From an uncultured Ruminococcus sp. (lineage in GTDB: Bacteria; Bacillota; Clostridia; Oscillospirales; Acutalibacteraceae), in NCBI GenBank assembly GCA_951800855.1, contig CATOLC010000008.1:1-15237 (forward strand): 15,237 bases of DNA, written 5' to 3'. Positions 1 to 7,132 of this stretch are shown here, one piece after another. The notes below the pieces were generated by a model. That model was given only the letters and a program-made list of their open reading frames with translations. It did no database searches and had not been told where the DNA came from. How positions within the stretch are numbered: the stretch's first letter is position 1; each line of letters starts with the position of its first letter. Both the position numbers and the translations under genes were made by a program.

Positions 1-428
1 TAGGGAATCCATCCATTTCTGGTTTCTTCCTGGAACTTAATGCTTAAAGCAGATGAAACTTGAAATGCTAATTCATCAGCCGTACTCCAAAACTCGCAAG
101 GTAGCTTCTTTACTTTTTTTAAAAATGCTAGAATCTGTGCTTTGGTTCCAACAAAATGTTTTCCCAGACTTTCTATAGCCTTAATGCAATATTCCGTGGT
201 ACGATACCTCTCATTAACAGTGCCCGCAACGGCTACCGCACAAAGAGCGTTGGCTAACAGCTTGAGTTTCTCGGTATCATGACCAGTCATAAGCTTATCG
301 CCCCCTTTTTTTCCGTATATATCAATCAGTGCATTTATAGCTGCATTATAACTCTTTTGAACGTTACTGGGTTCATCATTTAACAATGCATTATAAAAAT
401 GATTCAACGCTGATCGTAAACCAGACAT
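1..428 (-). CDS. Unrecognised protein, C-terminus cut by window edge
   Basis: An open frame of 142 complete codons runs from an ATG at 428 to the window edge without a stop. I chose this start because an AGGAGG ribosome binding site lies seven bases upstream, behind a near-consensus promoter. I do not recognise the family. The visible part looks soluble and mainly alpha-helical, with no signal peptide or membrane segment. It has Lys-rich stretches (KLKLLANALC near residue 57, FLKKVKKL near residue 104) and two Cys near the middle. Codon use looks richer in G and C than its neighbours (ACG, GCG, CTG, CGT, ACC appear often), which could mean recent acquisition, but the sample is small. It is transcribed in the same direction as radA, about 100 bases after the radA stop, from its own promoter. 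Existence as a gene is fairly sure; function is unknown. Confidence 0.75.
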   Translation of the reverse strand, partial: MSGLRSALNHFYNALLNDEPSNVQKSYNAAINALIDIYGKKGGDKLMTGHDTEKLKLLANALCAVAVAGTVNERYRTTEYCIKAIESLGKHFVGTKAQILAFLKKVKKLPCEFWSTADELAFQVSSALSIKFQEETRNGWIP

Positions 429-461
429 ATTTATCCTCCTTTCTTTAATCTAATTAAATAT

Positions 462-490
462 AGTATACATTTAATATCTATAAATGTCAA
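462..490 (-). promoter_or_regulatory. Sigma-A-type promoter for the protein at 1-428
   Basis: On the minus strand TTGACA (490-485) is followed after exactly 17 bases by TATACT (467-462), with a TG just upstream of the -10. The gene start lies 34 bases beyond the -10, giving a short leader with an AGGAGG site. The -35 is a perfect consensus match. Confidence 0.75.
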
Positions 491-531
491 ATTTTTTATT
501 ATTTTTAGATAAATTTCAGTGTAGTTTTAAT

Positions 532-1911
532 TTATGCCTTACTTACTGCAAAAAATGCTTCTCGGATTGTTTTGACGCCTGTAATTTTTATATCATACTT
601 AGCAAGGTCTCCGGCTGTTTTTAGATTGCAATGTGGAATTACACACTGTTTAAACCCAAGCTTAGCAGCTTCTTTTAGCCTTAGTGAGATATTTTGTGCA
701 GAGCGAATTTCTCCGGTTAATCCAATTTCTCCAAGTATTACGGAATAGTCATCTATAGGGGTATCTTTTAAGCTTGAAATTAAGGAAACTGCCACAGCTA
801 AATCTGCAGAGGGGTCTTCGAGTTTTACTCCGCCTACAATATTCACATAAACATCAGTATTAGAGAAAAAATATCCAGCTCTTTTCTCTAATACTGCTAA
901 AATAAGTGACATTCGGTTATAGTCAAACCCAGTGCACATTCTCCGTGGGTTCCCGAACCCACTATTGCTCACGAGAGCCTGAACTTCAGTAAATATAGGA
1001 CGAGAACCCTCCATAACGCAAGCCACACACGTTCCTGAAGCTCCTTGAGGGCGTCCGGACAGTAGCATAGCAGACGGATTTAAGACTTCTTCTAATCCAT
1101 CGTTTGTCATTTGGAAAATACCCATTTCATTTGTGGAACCATATCTGTTTTTGGCTGCACGGATAATCCTATACGATGTGTTTTTTTCTCCTTCAAAATA
1201 AAATACTGCGTCAACTATATGCTCTAAAACCTTTGGCCCTGCAATTGCTCCGTCTTTATTGACATGACCGACTGCTAATACTGATGTCTCTGTGGATTTA
1301 GAAAGCCTCAAAAGGGCATTGGCACATTCTTTTACTTGCGAAACGCTTCCCGGTAAAGAGGGCGATTCTGGACTGTTCATAGTTTGTATAGAATCAATTA
1401 TAAGTATGTCTGGCAATGAAGTCATTGATTCATTTATTATTGCTTCGATATCAGTTTCAGCCATCACTAGGAGCCCGGGATTTTTTATTCCGAGCCGGGA
1501 TGCTCGGAGCTTTATTTGTTTTTTTGATTCTTCTCCGGAAACATAAAGAATTTTGAGGTTTTTTTCCATAAAATTGCATATCTGCAAAAGAAGAGTGGAT
1601 TTCCCTATACCTGGAGCCCCGCCCAAAAGTGAGAAAGAACCTTTTACTATTCCTCCGCCGAATACTCTGTCTAGTTCCTGGATACCAGTAAAATATCTTG
1701 TTTCTTTTGTAATGTCAATCTCAGACATGAGCAGAGGTTTATCTGAAATTTTCGACAAATAAGCTGTTTTTTTTGCTAAGCCCTTTGTTTGGACGCGTAT
1801 TTCTTCATTCATAGTGTTCCCTTGTCCACAAGAAGGGCAAATTCCGTTCCATTTTCCCGATTCGTATCCGCATTCACAGCATACAAACACAGTTTTTTCC
1901 TTTTTTATCAT
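532..1911 (-). CDS. radA: DNA repair/recombination protein RadA (Sms)
   Basis: RadA is a RecA-like, hexameric DnaB-type ATPase that helps branch migration and repair of recombination intermediates. From the ATG at 1911 the protein is 459 residues, the family's usual size. In order it shows an N-terminal four-cysteine zinc finger (CxxC at about residues 11-14, CPSC at 25-28), a Walker A GAPGIGKST near 98-106, a Walker B ending in IIDS, the RadA-specific KNRYG motif near 254-258, and a Lon-protease-like C-terminal domain containing LGEIGLTGEIR. Walker A has Ala where GDPGIGKS is usual in RadA. The start is uncertain: a TTG at 1926 has AAAGGA directly abutting it, the ATG at 1911 fits the family length but has no well-spaced site, and a GTG at 1890 has AAGGA at ideal spacing but would leave only three residues before the zinc finger. 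It follows the GG-motif gene by about 100 bases. Confidence 0.96.
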   Translation of the reverse strand: MIKKEKTVFVCCECGYESGKWNGICPSCGQGNTMNEEIRVQTKGLAKKTAYLSKISDKPLLMSEIDITKETRYFTGIQELDRVFGGGIVKGSFSLLGGAPGIGKSTLLLQICNFMEKNLKILYVSGEESKKQIKLRASRLGIKNPGLLVMAETDIEAIINESMTSLPDILIIDSIQTMNSPESPSLPGSVSQVKECANALLRLSKSTETSVLAVGHVNKDGAIAGPKVLEHIVDAVFYFEGEKNTSYRIIRAAKNRYGSTNEMGIFQMTNDGLEEVLNPSAMLLSGRPQGASGTCVACVMEGSRPIFTEVQALVSNSGFGNPRRMCTGFDYNRMSLILAVLEKRAGYFFSNTDVYVNIVGGVKLEDPSADLAVAVSLISSLKDTPIDDYSVILGEIGLTGEIRSAQNISLRLKEAAKLGFKQCVIPHCNLKTAGDLAKYDIKITGVKTIREAFFAVSKA

Positions 1912-2015
1912 CTGAGTTTTTATCAATCCTTTATTTTTTTACAACAAAATAGTCTATTAGTTTTAATTAATTTAAAAGATTAAAAATTGCTTTTTCGCTT
2001 ATCTTGCGGTTCGAA

Positions 2016-2501
2016 TCAATAATGAAAATCTAATTTAGCTCCGCATGACTCACAATATTTGTCCTCTTTACTCATTTTACTAAAATTATTAGTACTCTCA
2101 CGGTCAAAAATGCTGAAATAATATTTATGAATTTTTCCACACTTATCGCAGCTTGCCTCCATATAGCTGTCCTCATCTTTATTATAACTCATATACATGC
2201 CTAATCCTTTGCCTCCAGAGACCTTGGCCAAATCACTTTCATTTATACTGGCACGAAAAAGATCAGTATTATCAAGATCCATATCTATCTTAGCTCCGCA
2301 TACATCGCAATATCTGTCCTTTTTCATATCTGCGATACTATCAGCACTAATATTCTTAAAATCACAATAAAATTTATGAATTTTTCCACATTTATCGCAC
2401 ATTGCTTTCATATAGTCATTATGGTCTTTACTAAAACTAATGTACTCACCTAAACGTCTTCCACCTGTGACCTTATTTAAGTCGTCTTCATTTATTGCCA
2501 T
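2016..2501 (-). CDS. Tandem-duplicated double-glycine-motif / zinc-ribbon protein
   Basis: The 161-residue protein starts at the ATG at 2501, chosen for its AAGGAGG site and upstream promoter; a longer reading frame exists but lacks these. It consists of two copies of one module, about 83 residues apart. Each begins with INExDLxKVxGG (residues 3-14 and 86-97), resembling the double-glycine leader end of class II bacteriocin-type precursors. Then come LGxYxS, a CDKCGKIHK motif (35-43 and 118-126), a charged linker, and YCxxCGAK (64-71 and 149-156). The four cysteines per module look like a zinc ribbon. The second module lacks the extra Cys46 and has a linker two residues longer. The mature part is hydrophilic and charged, unlike a typical bacteriocin. 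No C39-peptidase transporter, immunity protein or modification enzyme lies in the window. Secreted two-part peptide or intracellular metal-binding protein are both possible; function is unknown. Confidence 0.85.
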   Translation of the reverse strand: MAINEDDLNKVTGGRRLGEYISFSKDHNDYMKAMCDKCGKIHKFYCDFKNISADSIADMKKDRYCDVCGAKIDMDLDNTDLFRASINESDLAKVSGGKGLGMYMSYNKDEDSYMEASCDKCGKIHKYYFSIFDRESTNNFSKMSKEDKYCESCGAKLDFHY

Positions 2502-2541
2502 GGTGCTTTTCCTCCTTAAAAAATAAACTTTTATATTATAT

Positions 2542-2570
2542 ATTTTACCATTTAATTTAGGAAAACTCAA
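2542..2570 (-). promoter_or_regulatory. Promoter of the GG-motif/zinc-ribbon gene
   Basis: On the minus strand TTGAGT (2570-2565), a 17-base spacer and TAAAAT (2547-2542), preceded by TGG (extended -10), lie in the 78-base gap after cwlD. A TATAAT is also present a few bases downstream. The gene therefore probably has its own transcript. Confidence 0.6.
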
Positions 2571-2579
2571 CAAATATTT

Positions 2580-3305
2580 TTATAAGTTTAGAAAATAATT
2601 ACTTATACCACAAAACACACAGAAAGCAATCTGATTTTGATAATTTTCATCCAAAAGCTTATGTGCTTCAGTATTATTGGATAAAAATCCGCATTCTACT
2701 ATCACAGCAGGGATATGTGCATTATGTAAGAGAAAGATACTTTTATCTGCCGGTTTGGTTTCTCTTGTGTTATCCGGCTGAATGAGCCCTGTTATTGCAG
2801 TTTTTATGTAAGATGCCAAACTTTGGCTTAAGGGATTGTTTTTTGAGTAAAATATTTGTGAGCCACAGTATTGTGAGTCAGAGAATTTATTTTGATGAAT
2901 GCTTACAAAGATTGTATCCTCGTTAGTATTGCTTTTTATAAGCTCTAATCTGTTCCGAAGGTCTGACCTCTTTTTTTGCCGTAAAGTTCCGGAATCAATA
3001 TCATATGTGGCTTTATCCTCATTTCTAGTCATTATAATTTTGTACCCGGAGGCCTCAAGAAGATTTTTAAGTTTTTGCGAAATAGAAAGGTTAATATTTT
3101 TTTCATATATACCATCGACTCCTACAGCTCCGCCATCTTCGCCGCCGTGTCCGGGGTCGATAATAATGGTGGGAATTTTTAAATTTTGAGGAGCGAAAAC
3201 ATTTTTTGTTATTTTACCATAAGCTGCAAAAATAAGACATGAAAAAACGGCTATTCCAAGCACAGATAAGATATAAAATAAAGCATTGTTAGAAAACTTC
3301 TTCAT
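2580..3305 (-). CDS. cwlD: N-acetylmuramoyl-L-alanine amidase, CwlD type
   Basis: This Amidase_3 family zinc enzyme cleaves the amide bond between N-acetylmuramic acid and L-alanine in peptidoglycan. CwlD is the version that works with a deacetylase to make muramic delta-lactam in spore cortex, needed for germination. The 241-residue product has an N-terminal hydrophobic segment (about 8-29) acting as a signal or membrane anchor. Expected zinc ligands follow: His53 in DPGHGG, Glu68 in YEKN and His137 in SIHQN, with catalytic Glu204 in VECGF. The start at 3305 is set by AAGGAG about eight bases upstream; the open frame upstream to 3458 starts with TTG and is probably untranslated. Length matches Bacillus CwlD (about 237). 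The CwlD assignment over other Amidase_3 members rests on length, single-domain form and the QNKF/FYS region; it is likely but not certain. Confidence 0.9.
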   Translation of the reverse strand: MKKFSNNALFYILSVLGIAVFSCLIFAAYGKITKNVFAPQNLKIPTIIIDPGHGGEDGGAVGVDGIYEKNINLSISQKLKNLLEASGYKIIMTRNEDKATYDIDSGTLRQKKRSDLRNRLELIKSNTNEDTIFVSIHQNKFSDSQYCGSQIFYSKNNPLSQSLASYIKTAITGLIQPDNTRETKPADKSIFLLHNAHIPAVIVECGFLSNNTEAHKLLDENYQNQIAFCVFCGISNYFLNL

Positions 3306-3893
3306 AAAATTTCTCCTTAAATTTTTTTTGTTATAAATTTTGTTATAAATGAAACTAAAAGGCAGCGCAGAGAGTATATATAAAAACGAGAATAAAATTA
3401 TCTGCGAAATACAATTTTTATTGTACAAAAATTTTAAACAACTATTTTCTTTATTCAATCTCTATCATTTTTTCTATACCTTCTCCGCTACCAACTAAAA
3501 ATTGAAAATTTTTTTCCATGGTAAAAAATAAAGGGTTGCTTCCTGGTGAAAGCCTGAGTCGTTTAATAGGAATGAAAAAGAGAACTTAATTTATTCTTTT
3601 TAGATATTTTTAGTTTTTTGTGGTTTTTATCCATACATGGAAATCAACTAAAAGATAATTGAAAATCATTTTTAAGTTTTTTTTGAGTTTATACTTTCCG
3701 CAGTTGAAAATCATATTATTTGTAAGTCAACAACATGATTTATACAAGCTATATTTTTCAGTATTTTCAGGGCTATGCTAAGATAGCAGTGTTTTTGATG
3801 CTTTTACTATACTTCTAAAAAATATTAAATATGAAATACTAAATACTAAAAATTAAGAATTAAAATTAAGAATTAAAATAAAGATATTTTTCA
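3306..3893. other. Intergenic region between cwlD and the PRC-barrel gene
   Basis: This 588-base stretch holds no supported gene. It contains a small inverted repeat TACAAT-TTTT-ATTGTA (3410-3425), a less AT-rich islet at about 3525-3590 with no matching gene, a weak stem-loop GCTAT/ATAGC followed by TGTTTTT on the plus strand (about 3773-3797), and the low-complexity repeats at 3834-3876. I found no convincing cwlD promoter; a sporulation sigma-factor promoter would be easy to miss by eye. Confidence 0.5.
3834..3876. repeat. Short tandem repeats, 7-bp x2 then 13-bp x2
   Basis: AAATACT is present twice in tandem (3834-3847), followed closely by two exact tandem copies of AATTAAGAATTAA (3851-3876). 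The repeats are AT-only apart from one base per unit. They sit just downstream of the PRC-barrel gene stop and may be slippage products. Confidence 0.8.
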
Positions 3894-4184
3894 TTAATTA
3901 AAAAAGAATTTATTAAATATCTTTAATTTTTTTCTTTTCCTTACGCCTGGGCTGTATTTTACTAAAATTGTGTCCTCTCCTACTACTTCTATGTTTTCCC
4001 ATCTTATTACAATATCTTCCTCCCGTCCCAAAATTCCAAATAGTTTAAGTTTGCCATAAATCACAATAGCCACAACTTTTGCACATTTCATATCTACTTC
4101 TACATCGTTTACACAGCCTATCCTGCTTCCGTCCTGTACGTTAATAACTTCTTTATTTCTCAAGTCAACTATTCTGCAAGTCAA
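3894..4184 (-). CDS. YlmC/YmxH-family PRC-barrel protein
   Basis: This small PRC-barrel protein matches the YlmC/YmxH family, commonly annotated as sporulation-associated; its biochemical role is not established. The pattern CRIVDLRNKEVINV near the N-terminus, DGSRIG, a DVEVD strand, LFGILGREEDIVI and the closing EDTILV are the family signature. I place the start at a TTG at 4184, giving 96 residues. The family normally begins a few residues before CRI, and GGTGAT, matching part of the anti-Shine-Dalgarno pairing site, lies just upstream. The open frame extends to 4226, but that adds unmatched residues. An unusual basic tail (about residues 80-96, VRKRKKLKIF then FFN) runs past the normal family end and could contact nucleic acid or membrane. 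It is transcribed toward cwlD but separated by about 590 bases, so it is not obviously in an operon with it. Confidence 0.88.
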   Translation of the reverse strand: MTCRIVDLRNKEVINVQDGSRIGCVNDVEVDMKCAKVVAIVIYGKLKLFGILGREEDIVIRWENIEVVGEDTILVKYSPGVRKRKKLKIFNKFFFN

Positions 4185-4379
4185 TATAATCACCACTTGA
4201 AATAATTTTGCGGATTTTATTTCCATCTATAAGAGCAAAGAGAATATATAAAATCAATTTAAATCACTTTTTTGATGCAAATTAAAAAGCATTAAACGTC
4301 TGTAGCAATAGTAATTAGAAAGGCTCATTTATTTAAGAGTATTTTATTTGTTATCTGCCTTTAGTAAAAAGGAAAAGAT

Positions 4380-4408
4380 TTGACTTTAAAAAAATATAGC
4401 TCTAAAAT
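4380..4408 (+). promoter_or_regulatory. Promoter of the P-type ATPase gene
   Basis: TTGACT (4380-4385), a 17-base spacer and TAAAAT (4403-4408) lie 55 bases upstream of the start codon. A second TATAAT occurs at 4422-4427 but lacks a good -35. The 236-base gap back to the divergent PRC-barrel gene shows nothing else I can support. Confidence 0.65.
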
Positions 4409-4462
4409 TTAAAATTATAGTTATAATAACAATACTGTAAGAGAAGTCTAAAAGGAGGACTT

Positions 4463-6823
4463 ATGGAAAATATTTATAAGGGAATCAAAAGAGTAAATGC
4501 AGATAAAACATCCGGATTGAGCGAAGAAGTTGTGGACTTAAGAAGAGAGCAGAACCTTTTAAATATTGATTTGTCAGCTCCTTCCCGTTCTGAATCTGAT
4601 ATTATCAAAAAGAACGTTTTTACATTATTTAATTTTATAAATATTGTTATAGCTCTAGCTCTTTTGTATACAGGTTCATATAAAAACCTTATGTTCATGG
4701 GAGTAGTAATATGCAACTGTATAATAGGAATAGTTCAAGAAGTGCGCGCTAAAAGAGCTCTGGATAAATTGAGTATGGTCAATGAAAGCTTGATTTTAGT
4801 TGTGAGAAATGGAAAGGAAATTAAAATTCATCCAGAAGATTTAGTTCTAGACGATATAGTAAAGTATTCAAGTGGCTCCCAGATAGTAGCTGATGCTTCA
4901 ATAATTGAGGGGAATTGCGAGGTTAATGAATCATTATTGACGGGTGAGCCGGATTTAATTTATAAAAAAGAAGGAGATGTTTTATTTGCGGGAAGTTTTA
5001 TTTCTGGCGGGAGTTGTTACACTAGAACTGAGCGTGTAGGAAATAAAAATTATGCTTCTGAGATTTATAAAGGAGCAAAAAAAATAAAAGAGAATAGTTC
5101 TGAAATAATGGATTTTCTTAAAAAACTTATAAAATTTATTTCTTTTGCAATAATTCCCATAGGAGGATTGTTGTTTTTTAATCAACTTAAAATATTTTCC
5201 TATGAATTAAATCCTGCTATAGCAGGAACCGCGTCTGCTTTAATAGGAATGGTTCCAGAAGGTCTAGTTTTATTGACAAGTACGGCTTTGGCTGTTAGCG
5301 TATTGAAACTTTCTAAACAAAATGTATTAGTCCGGGATTTATATTGTATAGAAGCTCTTGCTAAAGCAGACATTCTTTGTTTGGACAAAACAGGAACAAT
5401 AACCGAAGGGGTATTAGATGTTAAGGAAACTGTACCGCAAGAAGGATTTAGCCAAAGCGAAGTAGATAGTATTATGCAGGTTCTTGTGTCCATACTAAAA
5501 GATTCAAATGAAACATTTAATGCATTAAAGAGAAGATTTAAAAATAGCAAAATTTTATCAGATATATCACCGAAAGAGGTAATTGAGTTTTCATCGGCGA
5601 GAAAATGGGCAGGAATTTCCTTAGGAAAAGATGGGAGTTATATAATAGGAGCCACTGAAGTTATATTTAAGGATAATTATGAAGATTTAAAGAAAGAAAT
5701 TGAGAAGTTTTCAGTTGATTATAGAGTGCTTATTTTGGCTAAATCTAAAAACTGCTTTATTAACAGGGAGCTTCCGGATGACATAGTTCCGGTTTCTCTG
5801 ATTTTGCTTAAAGATAAAATAAAAGAAACAGCTAAAAGCAGTTTTAGTTTTTTTGAGCAAAAAGGAGTAAATGTAAAAGTGATTTCGGGCGACAGCCCAT
5901 TAACGGCGTCAAGCATTGCAAGAGATGCTGGGATAAAAGATTATACATCATACATAGACATGTCCCAAATAAAAGAAGGCGAGGATTTAAATAAGATTAG
6001 CCAAAAATATACGGTGTTCGGGCGGGTAAGTCCTTTGCAAAAAAGAGATATAATAAAAGCCCTTAAAGAACAAGGCCATGCTGTTGCTATGACAGGCGAC
6101 GGGGTAAATGATGTACTTGCGCTAAAGGAAGCTGATTGTAGTATAGTTATGGCTAAAGGAAGCGATGTTTCGAGGAGTACTGCACAAATAGTGTTATTAG
6201 ATTCTGAATTTTCTTCTATGCAGAGTATTGTTTCAGAGGGACAAAGAGTAATTAATAATATTCAAAGGGCATCAACTCTTTTTTTAGCAAAAACAATGTA
6301 TTCATTTGCACTAGCGGTTTTATTTCTGATGGTTCAGGTTCCGTACCCTTTTATTCCAATTCAGATGACATTAATTAGTTCCCTTACAATAGGGATACCT
6401 TCATTTATTCTTGCTTTGGAGGCAAATTCAGAAAAAATCAAAGATAGTTTTATTAAAAACATACTCAAACATTCTGTTCCTACAGCAGTATCTATAATTT
6501 TAAGCATTATTTTATGTATTTTATCATATAAGTTTCTGGGAGTATCTTATCGACAATACTCTACCCTGTGCGTTATATTAACAGGAACTTTAGAAATTGC
6601 TTTGATATGTGAGATATCCCATCCTCTTAATTTGAAGCGGAAAATCCTTATTTTATCGGTATTAGCAGCATTTATTTTAGCATTAATTTTTCTTCAAGGG
6701 TTGTTTTCAGTGGGCAATTTGTCTTTTTTAGAGATTATTCTATTTGCTGCGATAATATCGTTAAATATTTTACTGAAAAAGATTCTAAAAAGATTTATTT
6801 GTAAGAGACTGCAAATATTATAA
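4463..6823 (+). CDS. CtpE-like P-type ATPase, probably Ca2+ transporting
   Basis: This is a 786-residue P-type cation pump of the inner membrane. The N-terminal membrane pair (about 50-85) is followed by the actuator domain with TGE at 160-162 (dephosphorylation), two more membrane helices containing a MVPEGL motif (ion-site region in M4), the phosphorylation motif DKTGT with catalytic Asp308, a short nucleotide-binding domain with a Lys-Trp at 381-382, the hinge motif GDGVND at 545-550, and about six C-terminal membrane helices. The NVFTLFN start of M1, the VQEVRAKR and LDKLS motifs, MVPEGLVLLTS, and the PNSEK-like EANSEK loop resemble mycobacterial CtpE, a Ca2+ transporter. There is no N-terminal heavy-metal domain and no CPC motif, so it is not a Cu/Cd/Zn pump. 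The AAGGAGG site is seven bases upstream of the ATG. It is monocistronic. Substrate is inferred by similarity. Confidence 0.93.
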   Translation: MENIYKGIKRVNADKTSGLSEEVVDLRREQNLLNIDLSAPSRSESDIIKKNVFTLFNFINIVIALALLYTGSYKNLMFMGVVICNCIIGIVQEVRAKRALDKLSMVNESLILVVRNGKEIKIHPEDLVLDDIVKYSSGSQIVADASIIEGNCEVNESLLTGEPDLIYKKEGDVLFAGSFISGGSCYTRTERVGNKNYASEIYKGAKKIKENSSEIMDFLKKLIKFISFAIIPIGGLLFFNQLKIFSYELNPAIAGTASALIGMVPEGLVLLTSTALAVSVLKLSKQNVLVRDLYCIEALAKADILCLDKTGTITEGVLDVKETVPQEGFSQSEVDSIMQVLVSILKDSNETFNALKRRFKNSKILSDISPKEVIEFSSARKWAGISLGKDGSYIIGATEVIFKDNYEDLKKEIEKFSVDYRVLILAKSKNCFINRELPDDIVPVSLILLKDKIKETAKSSFSFFEQKGVNVKVISGDSPLTASSIARDAGIKDYTSYIDMSQIKEGEDLNKISQKYTVFGRVSPLQKRDIIKALKEQGHAVAMTGDGVNDVLALKEADCSIVMAKGSDVSRSTAQIVLLDSEFSSMQSIVSEGQRVINNIQRASTLFLAKTMYSFALAVLFLMVQVPYPFIPIQMTLISSLTIGIPSFILALEANSEKIKDSFIKNILKHSVPTAVSIILSIILCILSYKFLGVSYRQYSTLCVILTGTLEIALICEISHPLNLKRKILILSVLAAFILALIFLQGLFSVGNLSFLEIILFAAIISLNILLKKILKRFICKRLQIL

Positions 6824-6904
6824 ACTTCAATGACCAATTAATTTTAAAATTTATAGAGTACTGACTGGATACTAGGAGTAAAGAAGAATTTTATTAAAAT
6901 TTAC

Positions 6905-6930
6905 TTTGCTGGTTAGTACCGGCAAATTTT
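6905..6930 (+). terminator. Candidate terminator after the ATPase
   Basis: The stem TTTGCTGG / CCGGCAAA (eight pairs, one G-U) has a six-base loop and is followed by TTTT. It lies about 80 bases after the ATPase stop. The T tract is short, so this is moderate evidence. Confidence 0.5.
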
Positions 6931-7009
6931 GGGCTAATATTTATAGTGGAATAACTTTAAAAATGTTTTTACCTTTTATAAATTATAAAAATTAATATTA
7001 CCCTTAATG

Positions 7010-7036
7010 ACTGGACGCCTGTCCGGTTCTTGTTTT
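7010..7036 (+). terminator. Second stem-loop downstream of the ATPase
   Basis: ACTGGAC / GTCCGGT forms a seven-pair stem with a GCCT loop and one G-U pair, followed by TCTTGTTTT. It is the most GC-rich hairpin in the gap and might be a back-up terminator. Confidence 0.4.
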
Positions 7037-7132
7037 CTAATCTTTTTACTCAGTAAACTTATGGTACACTTTTTGAGTTATTCGACTATAAAAACGCATG
7101 TTTAGATAATTTAAATATAAAATATCATTTTA

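Larger units (their letters stand above)
6824..7132. other. Gap between ATPase and nth (convergent)
   Basis: This 309-base stretch lies between two convergent genes. It contains two stem-loops that could end ATPase transcripts (listed separately) and otherwise AT-rich sequence with no supported gene. Confidence 0.5.

Noticed and set aside
2008-2017. GGTTCGAATC, resembling a tRNA T-loop
   Set aside because: Flanking bases do not form the T-stem, and no acceptor, D or anticodon stem can be built upstream on the plus strand.
2502-2573. N-terminal extension of the GG-motif protein frame
   Set aside because: It overlaps the promoter and the ribosome site of the ATG at 2501, and the module repeat begins right after that ATG.
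3306-3458. N-terminal extension of the cwlD reading frame
   Set aside because: It would begin with TTG without a ribosome site, while the internal ATG at 3305 has a good AAGGAG and gives the family length with a proper signal segment.
2016-4184. A bacteriocin biosynthesis cluster around the GG-motif gene
   Set aside because: Neighbours are radA, cwlD and a PRC-barrel gene; no transporter, protease, immunity or modification gene is present in the window.
4474-5916. Several antisense frames inside the P-type ATPase gene
   Set aside because: They are mirror frames of a clearly coding gene, have no ribosome sites, and their products look random. The same applies to antisense frames within radA, cwlD, trxB, tgt and queA.
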